A DNA stretch of 64,000 nucleotides from Ciona intestinalis (taxonomy: Eukaryota > Chordata > Ascidiacea > Phlebobranchia > Cionidae). How positions within the stretch are numbered: the first letter of the stretch is position 1; each line of letters opens with the position of its first letter. Where the stretch lies: contig NW_004190416.2 of the NCBI RefSeq assembly GCF_000224145.3, forward strand, positions 565,258-629,257, given 5' to 3'. Shown here in pieces: positions 38,732 to 50,842 of the stretch. The notes beneath the pieces are model-generated. The model was given only the letters and a program-made list of their open reading frames with translations, was not told the DNA's origin and did no database searches. A program made the position numbers and the translations under genes.

Positions 38732-40128
38732 ATGAACAGGTTTGTGCTTTGACTGTTACGTAATAATATTTCTTGTTACTTATTTGTTATAACAATATTC
38801 ATTTTTTATAGAAACGTTCGAATTGAATTGTCTACGTCACAAGAGGATTGGAAAGTAGTTCGAGAATGCTACGTTCAATCTTTCCATCGATACCCGTTGT
38901 ATAAGTACATGATTCCCGATGATAATAAGAGGGACGCCTTCCTTCGCGCTTATCTCGACGCTAACTATGACGTCACAGTCGCCACTGGCCAAGGCATTCT
39001 ATTGGCTGTCAAACTTTCACAAACGGATTTAAACAACAACAATAACAACAACAGTAACCCACTTAAATGCAACGAAAGCGAATGCTCTACAAACTGCAGC
39101 AACAACGATGCTACAAGTAACAATAACACAACAAACAAGAACATCAGAACAACAATCATTGGAGGGGTCGTGTTCGTTCCTCCGTCACGTGACGGTCACG
39201 GTTGGGCGATTACAGACGACGAGCCTTACTGGGAAGCTTACGAGAAACATGGACTCGCTAAAATCAGCGCAGAAGGATTTGAGAGAGTCAAAAGGTAAGA
39301 AGAGTTTAAAATTATTAACTTAAAATACGGAAATATTGTAAACGATGCCTATTTATGTTTATTATCAATTTTTATTGACGTTTATTATTTTTCTTCAGAT
39401 ACGAGGCGTGGGAAAATGAAAACATTTGCCGGAAGTTATCCGGAAGTCGAATCCCGATGTGGAACGGACTCTTCTGCGCGATCTCACCCGAGTACTCGTC
39501 CAAAGGACTCGGGAGCGCTGTTTATAAAGAAGCGATTCGAATCATGGCTCAATACTGGGTGAAGCAACAGAAAGAATCGCGAGCTCAGCTTTCTAGAACG
39601 AGACCTCAGAGTGAGCGGTTGGTCAGAAACGATTCGCAATTGCTTGAACCAGCGAAAGAAAACAAGGGAGTTGTAGGAAAACTATTGAGAAGTTTTTCCC
39701 TGAAAGAAATCCACCGCTATGCTCTCCTCAGTCACAGAGCGTTACCACAAGCAGCGTTCATGCAGAAGCCGAGGTCGATACAGCAGCAACATTCGTCTAC
39801 AGTCGCAACCAAACCCACCGAAGACCAAACCAAACCTAACGATGCCATCCGCGCCAGAGACATTGTTGGCAACCCTTCAGCGCCCCTAGTGGTCGCCGTC
39901 AGTCACAGCGACAGAGCCGCGCGCTTCCACGAGGCAAACGGATTTCACCCAATCGCACGAACCCCCTACCATGACAAAGTCGAAGGATTTTCACCTTTTT
40001 ACACCCACGTTCTAGTACTCGACCCGTTTAGAACTGGAAGAGTGGATGAAATAACAGTGGCAATGAACGAAGAAAGCACGGACCTTTTGGCACAGCAATT
40101 GGCCGAATACGTTATGGTACAATGTTGA
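38732..40128 (+). CDS. GNAT-fold N-acetyltransferase-like protein, paralogue 4
   Basis: Three exons: 38732-38739 (ATGAACAG, donor gtttgt), 38812-39294 and 39399-40128, encoding 406 residues, all phases consistent. The tiny first exon gives MNR and joins to NVRIELSTSQEDW. Exon 2 and intron 2 resemble paralogue 2: the Asn-rich loop NNNNNNNSNP and the following SNNNTTNKNIRTTII, donor gtaagaagagtt, end of intron ttatttttcttcag. Exon 3 resembles paralogue 1 along its length, including the insert with ALLSHRALPQAAFMQKPRS. Motif A is SPEYSSKGLGSAVYKEAI and motif B AARFHEANGFHPI. The gene therefore looks like a mosaic of its two sisters. AATAAA at 40334-40339. Likely a cytoplasmic enzyme (no signal peptide), substrate unknown. 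Confidence 0.77.
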
Positions 40129-40685
40129 TTATGAACGTCACAATACGTGAAACAATCATCACTGTGTACATTGTTATAAACAATCAGGAAAAATGTGCCA
40201 TAATGCATAAAACGAATCAAACAATTTTTAGGTTTCACGCTTTTACTATGCTATTGTACCGCCTTTTTATGCAAGCTGTTTGATAAACACTCAAACGGCT
40301 AAAGTTGTTGTTTCACGTTTTCGCCTTAGTCACAATAAATACTTTGTTTTACTATACAAGAATGTTTGTTGGTATTTCACAGAATTTTATACAAGACTGG
40401 TGTTGGTATTTTAAACACTCTTCGTATTATTAGTAGTTGTTCAGGTAAAAGTAAACTGTTTACAATGTAACAACAAAATATGAGGTAATGCGCTAGCTAA
40501 CAATTCATAACTTATTAGTTTAACATTACTATGGCATCAGTGACCACAACATTAGGCTTGAGCTTATATAGGTGAGTACAAAGGGAAATAAAATTCACTC
40601 GAATTCTTTTGAAACAGATAGCATAACAGCTCAAATGCATCCTCTTGTGGGCTAATATTATTGCAATTAAAGCCACGAGGTGGCG
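40129..40685. other. Space between convergent genes
   Basis: 557 bases between the stop of GNAT paralogue 4 and the stop of the LU-mucin gene, which converge. It contains the AATAAA at 40334-40339 for the plus-strand gene. No other feature seen. Confidence 0.6.
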
Positions 40686-43600
40686 CTACAGAATGATAAG
40701 CGAAAATAAAGATATGGCAAAAATAAAAACAAAGTTTGATCTAATTTTGTCAGAACTGCTATCAGTAGTTTGATGCATATTTCGCAGCATGTGTGACGGA
40801 ACAGTTCTCATTGTATTCTTATCTGTGATATCATAATGGGTGACAGATTCAGTAGAGTTAAACAGCTTTGTATAAAGTGAAGTTGATTGTGATGTAGTTT
40901 CCTCAGTGTTGCCATTTCCACTTGCAGTGTTGCCAGATCCTTCTGGTGAATTCCAACCAAGTGATGATGTTTGGGGAACATTGTTTGTAGTCGCCTCCTG
41001 TGCATCACTGCTAGCTGAAAATCGGCTGGTTGTTGTTTCAGGTTGTGATTGAAAATCTGCTGACCCTTCAGCATTAGTTGCAATAGTTTGAGTTGATTCT
41101 GTAAATAGGCTGTTATTTTCAACTTGAACAGAAGTAGTAGGCATATGTAAGCCTCTTGGGACCTCAGAGTAATCTTCAGTGCTTTGTGCAGTTGAATTAG
41201 TATTTTCATTCGAGGTAGATGAGATATTTGAAACAGTTGTTGGTGTAATACTCGTTTCTGAGGTTAAATCACCTGTTGTCTGCTGGCTTTGAAAATCTTC
41301 AGAGCTAGTAAGTACAGCATTACTCATTGTTGTATCAGGTGTAGTGGTTAATGTTTCACCTGTAGTGGGTGATACAGAAGAAATAACAAGTTGTTCTGTT
41401 GACCCATCAAAGGTTTCATGTGTAATTGAATTAGTATTGGAAACAGATTCCGTAGTAGTTTCTTCGCCAGCAGAAATAGTGGAGGTTTCATTCGTAAATT
41501 GTGATTCCATTGTTGAAGTTTCTTTGTCATTTGATCGTGATGTGATGAAAGTTGTTTGTTCTGTATTTAGTAAAGATGTTACTGCAGTGGATTGGTCAAT
41601 TGTTGATTGTGTCAATGTAGTAACTTCTGGTAATGCACTTAAACGTTCATAGGTTGATGTAGCTTCTTCATTGCCAACTACTGTAGTTAAAGTCGGTGAA
41701 AAGCCATCTTCAGAAGTCAAGATAAATGTGTTTAGTGCAGTAGTAGTTGGATTTGAGATGTCTTGAATTTCTTGATCAGTTGTATAAGAATCAGATGTTT
41801 CTGTTTGCATTGGTGATGTTGCAGTTTCTGTAAAGATATTGTTTGGAGTTATGGAAGTCTCTGGATGGGTTGCACCAAGCTGAGCATCTCTTGAAGTGGA
41901 CACATCAGGGATCTCTTGAAGATGTTTGGAAGATACCATCGCCTGGATAGGCTGGGATGATGTCGCTTGGGATATTGTTGGAAACATATTGGTTGATTGA
42001 GTTGTTGTTTCAATGTTGCTGGTTCTGATTGAAGCTGATCCTAGCAAGCTGTTGAAAGCTGTTGAATCAATTGTTAATGTATTCATGTTTCTGTTGACTG
42101 CAGTTGATGGAACGTTTTCACTTGCAGCCGCTTCACTCTCATATTGACCATTTATTATCATTGCAGTTGTTGAATCTTGGAGTGGACTTTCTTTTGTTGT
42201 TAATACAGTTAAAATGACAGGTATTGAAAAGGCAGACGAAGAACTAACTGTATTATTAAGAATATGATTCGGGACAGTGGAAGAGAATGTTACTGTTGAA
42301 ATATTGGTTGTTGCTGGCACTGATTGATAGCTTGTAGATGATGTTGTTGCTGGAAATGATTCAGCTGGACTTATAATATTATTTGTTGGCTGATAGCTAG
42401 AAGGAGACACAGTCATTGTTGTTGTTTGAATTGATTCAGATAAATTTGTAGATTCTGTTGTAGATTCAAAGCTTGATACTTTTGTTGTTCCTGTAGTATT
42501 TGATTGAGGAAGATTTGAAGATTGTGTTGTTATCTTATAGGTTGCACCTAAAGGAGATTCTGTTGTTTGTTCATAGTTTGTAGATGCTTCTGTTGTTGCA
42601 TTGGATCTAGTTAGGTGTGTAGTTATTGTTGTTGGTTCAGAATTCGTAGAAGTTAGATTTGTAGATCCAGTTGTTAGCTGGTCAGCTGTCAGAAAATATG
42701 TCTCTGGTGCTGTTACTGCTGTTGTTGTTGTTGTTGTTGTCGTTGTTGCTGTGTAAGATGCAGTTAGATTTGCAGATACTGTAGTTTGTTCTAAGGTTGT
42801 AGAGAATGAAGTTGTCCTTTCTAGTAACGGTATAAAGAAAATGTAAAACAAATATTTAAAAGAACGTTGAAAGTAAAGACAGCTACTCATGCAGTTAGAA
42901 AGATAAAAGAACAACTTCCAATTAAAGAACAAAAGAAAACTCGTTCTGTACAACTCTTAAGACATGCACAAGAACAACAAAGCAACATAATAAATGCTAT
43001 TAAGTTAAAGCTTTCAGCTACAACAGCTAAACACCCTACACTAGTTACTAACAAGCAACAAACTCAAAGCAAATTCATATTTTAAAATATAAATTACTTG
43101 ATCATGCAGATTAATTACATTATATAGCCATGCTACATACTATAGAAGCACAAAACTTGTTACTTTTATACTGTGTGGGCTATAGAACTTCTATCTAACC
43201 AAGTATCACTAGTTATTCGAGTATTAGTATATTTGTCAATATGTGCAAGCCAATCATTCTAAAATAGATGAGAATATCATGCTTACTAAGACAACTTTCT
43301 GTACAAAACTAAATACTAAGAGCTCTAATAACTTAGTTTAACAACAGCGCATTTTTAATCTGTCTTCACTGCAGTAGACATACACAATATAATATACACT
43401 ACACTATATATGGGTATACACTTGACATGCTTTGAAATTCGAGATATACATAAACATGTGTTAAATACCAAACAGCGATGGTTAGTAAGTAAATAATATG
43501 ATAACATCAAAGGTATGAGCAAGCTCAAGCATATCAGGCAAAGCTATCGCGCTATATTAGCCTGGCGTTTATAATGCAGCATCAAAGGTTTTGTATTAGC

Positions 43601-46600
43601 ACATTCATTTGCCTCGCAGAGCTATTGATTACTTTATCTCATGCAAGCTATTTATCATCCCTACCCCACCCTACCATGCCCCTATCCACTCCCCAGCATG
43701 CGCAACACACTCACCACTAGATGGAGCTACAGAGTTTCCACTATCACTTAAAATATTCATCTTGTTGCAAAAGTCTGAAATAAACGAATAATAAATACAT
43801 GTTTGAATACTAAAAACAATGAAATAAACTGATTCCTCTTTTTTAGGGATACTTAGACGCATCTTTTTATAAAAAAGCCAACTAATTAGTTATAACGTGT
43901 AATTTTACTGATTAATGCAAGAATGAAAATTCCAGGGTCAGCGAATTCCAAGATTGCGTAGGCAGCGTAGCTGTGGTATTTTTTACTCCTACTTTTCTAC
44001 TTTTTTTTCATTTTTATTTTAATTTTTTGGGTGTTAACTTATTTTTTGTTCGTTTATGTTTCAGGGAGTTATTTCACTTATGTGGTATGTTAAGTTTAAT
44101 TTTTATAGTTAGTTTAATTAATCCAATAAACCTAACCCACCTTCATCACAAAAGACATAACAAGTCTTTGTCTTCTCCTTGTATAAACATCCATTAAGGG
44201 GCTGCCATGAACAAGACCTTGATATTGAGATTAAACTTTCTCCTGTGCCTGTAGTAAAATCATAGATACATTTGATGTGAAAACATTTGTAGTGAAGATA
44301 TAAAAGTAGAGATTTGGTAAAGTTAGTAACATTATTTAAAATGTATTGTTTTAAAATTGGTATTAATATTGTTATCATGCAAAAATTATACTTTGTATAT
44401 ATTATATATATAGTAAAAGTTAGAGTATTTTTTTCTAATTAAAATAAATCAAAATAAAAGTTTTTGTTCCAATTAAATGATTTAGGCAAGACTTTAATGG
44501 TAAAACACTACAGAGAAAAGAGTATTAATTCTGTATGTGAGAACTGAGATCAGTATCAATTGCTTACCTAATGTTGTGTTGGTTATGACAGCTTGACAGA
44601 TCTCACCAACCAAGCATTCTTCTGTGTTTGTCATGTTTGCAGGTGATTGACAGTTTGAATTATCCCTGATGTCAGATGATAAGTAGAAACACGAATAACA
44701 GCTGATTCCTTTTTCTGTAAAACAAAGTGCACATTGATCATCATATTAAGAAATATATGGGTTATTTACAAAACTTTAGCAATGTAGATTGCATAGAGTA
44801 GCATATCTAAATCCCTTTTTGTCTTCTGGCCTAAGATTAATCATTACTTTTGNNNNNNNNNNNNNNNNNNNNNNNNNNNNNNNNNNNNNNNNNNNNNNNN
44901 NNCCCACCATTGCAACTATCTGTATANAAGTAAATATGAATTATTACATTACATGTATATCAGGTGCCATGGAACATTGACATATATGCGGCAGGTATGA
45001 AGCAGAACACACGTATCAGGTGCCATGGAACATTGACATATATGCGGCAGGTATGAAGCAGAACACACGTGTTATAACTTATAACGAGTGTCATTTCCTG
45101 ACATGCGTGGATAAATAAGACTCATTTCATTATTGAATACTTTTTTTATCTACAAAATTAAATGAAGTTATGATGTCATAATTACCTGTATTACATGATG
45201 CTATGCATTGTTGAGTTCCATCGTAACTACGACAACCAGTAATATTGTAAACAGAACATGATTTTGTTGTTTGATAAAAATCACCTGGAATTTATAAAGT
45301 GTTATAGAAATAGTAATCCCAACAAATAGGTAACCATAATGTTACATACGTGGTAACTCGTAAGTGGGCCTGAAGTGAATAAACCAGAACACCCCTATAA
45401 TAATGACTGTCGTTGCCCGGAAAAATAGTTTACATTTATATTTGTTGCACATACGGGTGCCTTTAGACAGCAGTGTTTATATAAAAGAAGCAAACATATA
45501 TTTTAAAAGAGTAAACATAAAATTTCAAAAAATTTACAAAACAACATATTTTTTAACCATTTGGAATATTTGTGAAAAATTTTAATTTGCTACCTGTTCG
45601 ATTTGTGATTGTGATGCAATAATTATGTCCTGAAGGACAAGTTCTTATTCGATAATCAGAACATTGGCTGTATTGAGAATCTTCATAGCAGTTGTAGCAT
45701 TGTAAGCCTACAATAAATATTATTAACCTTTTAAGTTGCTCTAATAACTATATAATCAAAAACGTTTATACAACAAAATCAATTGACGCTGAGTTATCAA
45801 CAAACACATTAAACTTATAACAAAATGTCAAAAAAAAAGATTTATAATCTAATATTCAATTGAGGAAATTATTGAGTTAATGAGTTGTACAAAAATAATA
45901 TAATAATAACTTTTTTTGCCTCTTTGATTACGGTAGCAAAGATTTAGAAATATTTTTAACGAAAAGACAGGACATACGTCATATACCTATTACCGACAAA
46001 ACAACAGTTGTTCCCTTACAGTTAAAAACATATTTGCATCTAATTGGAGGAAAATAAGCTATAAAAAAATCATAATGATAGAACTGCTAAAGGTTTGTAA
46101 TAACAAGTAAAATTCTTACTTGATGCTGAATCTTCAATGTAAGAGCTTTCTTTCCAAGCTGGAAGATTATTGCATTCATCTATAATGAAACAATTATTAA
46201 ATAAGTACAGTTTTATATATTTTTAGTAGGTTGGGGTAAGAAGGTCCATGGTTACATTTTTATTTGCCATCCCATCTGGTAGTAAACAAAGAATATTTAC
46301 AGAATTATAAAACCGTATCCCCCAAAAAACATAACTTTTATTTATCTGGTAAACACACTAACAAAGATTGAATTAATCAAAACAACAAAGAGAAAAGAAT
46401 AAGCAGCAAATTGACGATGGATCATAAATAAATGTATGCTTATATTGCTTAACTTTACAACCAACCTGTATTACAGACTTGTGTGCATTGAACAAGGGAG
46501 CTACCATTAGTAGAAAGACATCCACTCCCGCCACCAGTTTGGCATCCTCTCTCAATCCGTTGAGTTCCACTCTCTAATGTAAAGTTGTCATAGTTATTTT

Positions 46601-49326
46601 TTTTAACTATTGTTCAAAGAAATCTTGTTGACAATTTAAAAAAGTCTGTTTAAGTTATTTTATAATAAAATTCCTAAACACAAAACACATTCTATTTTTA
46701 ATAACACATTTTATAATGTTTATGTTCAATGGCATAGAGGGGACACAATACCTACACACCTATTTATGGTTATGAAAAAGTTCTGGTCATTATATGATAA
46801 TAAATTAACCATAAATAATTGAATAATTTTGCATTGTCTACACTGTACTATAAGATATTAATATACAAAATTTTTTCAATTTTCACAACTTATGCACATT
46901 AATCACAAGTTCCTAAGCATTACAAAGTTATCAATGAATCTCTAGTGTTTGGATAAATTTTCAGCATACCCAAAGTAGTTGAACGTATTTCCATGTTACC
47001 TTCATCCACTGTATAAGACACCATGCATAGTTGACCATTCAAACATGTCTTCAAATATTCCTTTGATATGTTCGGTCCACTACATGATAAGTTAGGGTTG
47101 TCTATACTTGTGCGGCAATCATAACATTGTAACGAAGGTTCTGTGATGAAAAAAATTAAGTTAACTTTAAAAATCTAAAGCTATGAAAACGTAACAGACA
47201 AAAATCAAGTCCAACCAACTGCATATAAAAGATATTTATTTCTCCTAAATGGCGTCGTCAGTCTCTTATTCAGCATCGGCAGTCTCTGTCATCAGCAGTC
47301 TCCTATTTGTTTAAGGTATTATGAGTGATTAATTATTACCTTGACCAAAACTAGATGTTCCACTTGCCTCAAAACGATTGCAGTTATCTGGGATAAATAC
47401 ATCAATTAAAAACTACAATGTGACTTATCCTCGGATTGCTTCTAGAACTTAAACATTATGACATGGTTGTCCTTTTTATACAATTCATACCCGCTTACGA
47501 ATTACCAAGTATGTAACTTTGTGTGATTGAATTAATGTAACTTATATATTCGTGCAGCGGGGCAACGAGTTGTTCATTAGTGACTATCACTAAATTGAAG
47601 CAATGTTTAAGTGACTTTCTAAATAACTGCTACTGGTAAAATATTTCCCAAAATTCATTACCACATATCATACCACATTTTACAATCGTGTATTTTTTAT
47701 TTAAACTAGCAACATCATATGTTATCTTAACCAGTGTACATATATGTTTATACACAGACTCTGATCTTAACAAAAAACTTATTTGTTACCCGAATTGCAT
47801 GTTGACACACATTCCAACAGATCGTTAGTTCTTAGGCATCCATAAACATTACTTTTTGTACAACCGCGCTCATAGGTTACAAGTTCACTGTTGTCATTTA
47901 CTGTATAGTCAGTTAGTGCTGCATATGCTGGTAAACAAAATAAATGTAAGTAAAAAACATAATCAAATTAGGTAAAAAGTATTGTTTTAGATTATATACA
48001 TAGTTAACATTACAGTTTATGTTGCGCTTTTGAAATAAAAGTTTGTCGTTTTAAACGAGGTTATTTAAATACTTATTGTGCGTGTATGACCGCGATTGAA
48101 TATGTGTATTAGGCAATCAGGGTATATTGAATTAAAATCGTTAGGATGTTATCACAGTATTAGTTTGTTCACTGATGGTCTGATAGTGAGATCGCTTATG
48201 TTTACAAAACTATGCTTATTATTGCGCCACACTTTACCTTGTATATTATCGAAACAAACAAAATTGGCGCCAAACTTTAATCGAAAAGATCGACACACGT
48301 GGTTGCGCAAAAGCATGCTACGACATATTTTATTTATTTATTTCCTCCCCGTTTTAAAATGACTTAAACAAAATTCTGTTTATTTTTGTTCTTGACGGAA
48401 GTTTAGCCTTACAAAAATATGACTCTTTCAACGTGTCACAGTAGTGTCAACATCAAACTATGCATCCAGTATTAATAAATAAATGCAACTTATGAATAAA
48501 TGGCTGACGATATGGAAAACCCGCATAGAATCACAGCAATTACAGTGAATGGGTCCTACACATGGACATAGTTGCGGTGAGCCTCGAACCTTTCGCCTCT
48601 GGGTTACAGAAAGGGCGCGTTAACCACTAAGTCACGGCCCCAATATACAAACCCTAACTATACCCGATTGATTGTCGTATATGTTGTAAGCGTAAGCGTA
48701 GTCGATGAAAAACGTGGTCGACTTGATGTAACAATATGCATTGGAATGGTGGCAGGTCTTCAAATATTCCGAGCTTGGATCCGAGATCGTGCATTCCGCT
48801 TCGATTCCTTCCTTACATGACGTCACAAAGCACTTCAATGACGACACTGTGACGTAACATTAAATTAAAAAATCTGTAGTTTTGTTTTCACAGATGATTG
48901 TAACTTATTTATTCTTGTGTGGCGGGGAAACTACAGTCGTTAAAACAGGGGTGTTCTGTTTCATACACCCATGTCCGCTTATGAGTTACCAAGTATGTAA
49001 CGTAGGTGATTTTTATCTCTATGAATTATAATTTAGACAACCCATCAATGACAACTAGGTTGTAGCCCAAGCACACATATGCCAACAATCGTAGCTTGCG
49101 TTGGTCTCAAACCCGAAACCTTTGGGCAAGAGGCGCCGCTAACCATTTTACCACGGCGCCGGACATTATTATCACATAAGAGCTAACAAAACATTTCGTT
49201 TTATAAAAACAATGACGTACACTTATATTTGCATTACGTCACCATCTAACCGTTCTTACCAAAACAAACGTTTTTCCCGATCACCAGCAACGTAATAAGA
49301 AGCTCCAATCGTTGTAACAAAACCAT
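40686..49326 (-). CDS. Secreted LU (Ly6/uPAR)-domain mucin with a GPI-type C-terminus
   Basis: Eleven complete exons on the minus strand: 49260-49326, 48664-48846, 47790-47927, 47340-47387, 47000-47140, 46466-46573, 46120-46179, 45594-45707, 45186-45284, 44568-44714 and 40686-42820, plus one interrupted by the N gap (44848-44919). All junctions are phase 1; without the gapped exon 1079 residues. Order: signal peptide (MVLLQRLELLITLLVIG), then LU modules starting SLKCFVTSC, SLQCYDC, SLQCYNC and GISCYSC. The first three close with GC...C...C and a CNxD/ExCN motif; the fourth has only its front half. Residues from about 369 are Ser/Thr-rich with repeated TTT and many N-x-S/T sites. The end, after DSSSDKIRSN, is hydrophobic (FVFIFAISLFSLIIL), as in GPI signals. 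Expected at the cell surface; ligand unknown. Confidence 0.8.
42821..44567 (-). other. Intron before the mucin exon of the LU-mucin gene
   Basis: About 1.75 kb. I looked here for the missing back half of the fourth LU module (a GC...C...C...CN exon) and found none. The 72-codon plus-strand frame at 42867-43085 is treated as chance. Confidence 0.5.
44848..44919 (-). CDS. LU linker exon of the LU-mucin gene, interrupted by an N gap
   Basis: Right of the gap on the minus strand is an acceptor (tatacag) followed by ATAGTTGCAATGGTGGG, which in the phase of the neighbours reads (D)SCNGG, the same D-x-C-N linker as in exons 47340-47387 (DNCN) and 46120-46179 (DECN). Left of the gap is CAAAA followed by gtaatg, a plausible donor. 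If the 50 N are taken literally the exon is 72 bases, a multiple of three. The inner sequence is unknown. Confidence 0.6.
44853..44902. other. Assembly gap of 50 N
   Basis: Round-number gap, so its true length is unknown. It falls in the linker exon of the third LU module. Confidence 0.99.
44955..45120 (+). repeat. Dispersed SINE-tail repeat, copy in LU-mucin intron
   Basis: Contains aagcagaacacacgtgttata and catgcgtggataaataag, the reverse complement of the left part of the SINE at 48890-49165. Confidence 0.45.
44959..45070. repeat. 56-base tandem duplication inside a repeat
   Basis: The unit from atcaggtgccatgg to gaacacacgt occurs twice in a row (44959-45014 and 45015-45070) with no difference that I can see. 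It lies within an intronic copy of the dispersed repeat described at 48890-49165 and close to an N gap, so it could be real or an assembly stutter. Confidence 0.75.
45340..45460 (+). repeat. Dispersed SINE-tail repeat, copy
   Basis: Shares ttacatacgtggtaact, aaccagaacaccc and gactgtcgttgcccgg with the copies at 60838 and (inverted) 48890. Confidence 0.45.
46224..46330 (-). mobile_element. MITE fragment in LU-mucin intron
   Basis: Begins agtaggttggggtaagaagg and continues through ggtagtaaacaaagaata and ttataaaaccgtatcccc. The other half is missing. Confidence 0.65.
47485..47585 (-). repeat. Dispersed SINE-tail repeat, rearranged copy
   Basis: ttcatacccgcttacgaattaccaagtatgtaac and, after it, cttatatattcgtgcagcgg match two blocks of the repeat at 48890 but in swapped order. 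Confidence 0.4.
48510..48643 (-). repeat. tRNA-derived SINE
   Basis: On the minus strand the head reads GGGGCCGTGACTTAGTGG then TTAACGCGCCC, with box B GGTTCGAGGCT 40 bases on. It looks like a tRNA with a disturbed anticodon arm and no proper acceptor stem. It sits beside exon 2 of the LU-mucin gene, ending about 20 bases before it. Confidence 0.55.
48890..49165 (-). repeat. Full-length tRNA-derived SINE
   Basis: On the minus strand a tRNA-like head (GGCGCCGTGGTAAAATGG, TTAGCGGCGCC, then GGTTTCGGGTTTGAGACC) is followed by a unique body and a tail block (in plus sense cagtcgttaaaacagggg, tgttctgtttcatacaccc, gagttaccaagtatgtaac). The tail block recurs at 44955, 45340, 47485, 54895, 55880, 59965 and 60838. 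In an intron of the LU-mucin gene. Confidence 0.55.
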
Positions 49327-50839
49327 TTCAAACAAAAACTATTTACTAAATCTAAAAATCTAAAATCTTCATGTTTTGTTAACGGACCGTTGCGATATCA
49401 TACAAACATTACAGGAGCACGAACTTCAAGTTATCAGTGGCATCTACATCACGATTTATTCTTTACTTTCGAACTGAATTCGTTAACGTCAACACATTTT
49501 GCCATACCAAGTAAACGTGCGATCAAGTCTAACGGTAAAACTTTAAATGTCCCTGTATTTATAGACATTTAACTTCTAAAATAATGTCTGTGAAAACTAT
49601 CAAAACGATTGCTTATTTATTAAATGTTATAAATACTCCCAATAGGAGTCCTACGCCAAATATGCCGCCACACGTTCGTACTAATTCGGCAACTCCCAAG
49701 TTTTGTCCAGGATCTAAGGTCCTATATGGCGTACCACGCTGTGGAACCTCGAAATATTATTTTAGTATAAAAAACTACTTAATAAATCACCGACGTCGTA
49801 TGAAACAAATAGCTTTATTAAAACAATCACCAATTATCTACAAAACTATAAGCATTTTAAAGAGCGCATTCAGTTATGTTAAAATTTTTACCAATGACAC
49901 GGCGTATTATTCACCACAACCTTACCTAAAGTGAATGCCAAGCCGTACTTCTGAGCATGTAAACATATACACCATGTACGGCCTAACTAGTTCAGATACA
50001 AAATAAACACGGGGCGGTTAAGCCGGGTTACTGCGGTATTAATTAACGGGATAGTTTATAACGTGCACGATATTAAGAAGGCGATTGTCAAAACTCTGCG
50101 GTCACTTTTCTTTGAAACTTGTCATAATAGGAAGAATCTTTTGCTTAAAAATTAAACCGATTATAAATTTCGCATTCTTTTTCGGATAAACTGTTTTGAA
50201 TAAATATCTTAAAAGTTAACCACAGAGCAAAATAAAACGCAGTCTTTATGGTTATTTCTAACTTCCGTTTATCCTGATACTAATCTATACAAGCCAGAGG
50301 TTGCCCGCTATGTGGCTGAGGTCAAGACACCTAGTTTGCCACATATAGCGAGACATTAACCTGTTTTTCAACCACAGGAAGCTCAGAAACAGCCCTTTCT
50401 CGCCAAAAATGACGAAATCTTCTGCCAACAGATTAAATCTCGCAACCCATTACAGCCCAGGCATTCAAACGTTCATTTTCATACCAGATTGCTGAAGATC
50501 GTTTTTTGGATAAAATATAATGTCTGGTAGTTATAGCGACACATATATAACGTTTCTGTCATTTTGATCAACAGCTTCCAAGCCCTTCTAAACTTGGTAA
50601 TCCAACACCGCAAGTATTTAAAAACTTTGAAATCAAAAACCGGTTTTATCAAATAAGTTAGTACCGTAGGGGTAGGCAACGTTCTTTTCAAATCGATATG
50701 GTTTTTAAATCTTTCTAAACTCGGTAATCGAACACGGTAAGTATTAAAAAAACTTTAAAAATGCGTTTCGGATGCCAAGTCAGTTTGAACTATAGGGTTA
50801 CGACCCATTGCCATATTAGTCAGCTTAGCGCCTCATTCT

Positions 50840-50842
<3 letters not shown>

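Noticed and set aside
41344-41652. 102-codon plus-strand frame in the mucin exon
   Set aside because: It is the antisense shadow of the Ser/Thr-rich repeats.
48510-48643. Functional tRNA gene
   Set aside because: Boxes A and B are present, but the anticodon arm and acceptor stem do not form; it fits a tRNA-derived SINE.
49584-49934. 116-codon plus-strand frame upstream of the LU-mucin start
   Set aside because: No motif, low-complexity basic composition, no splice or promoter evidence; treated as chance.
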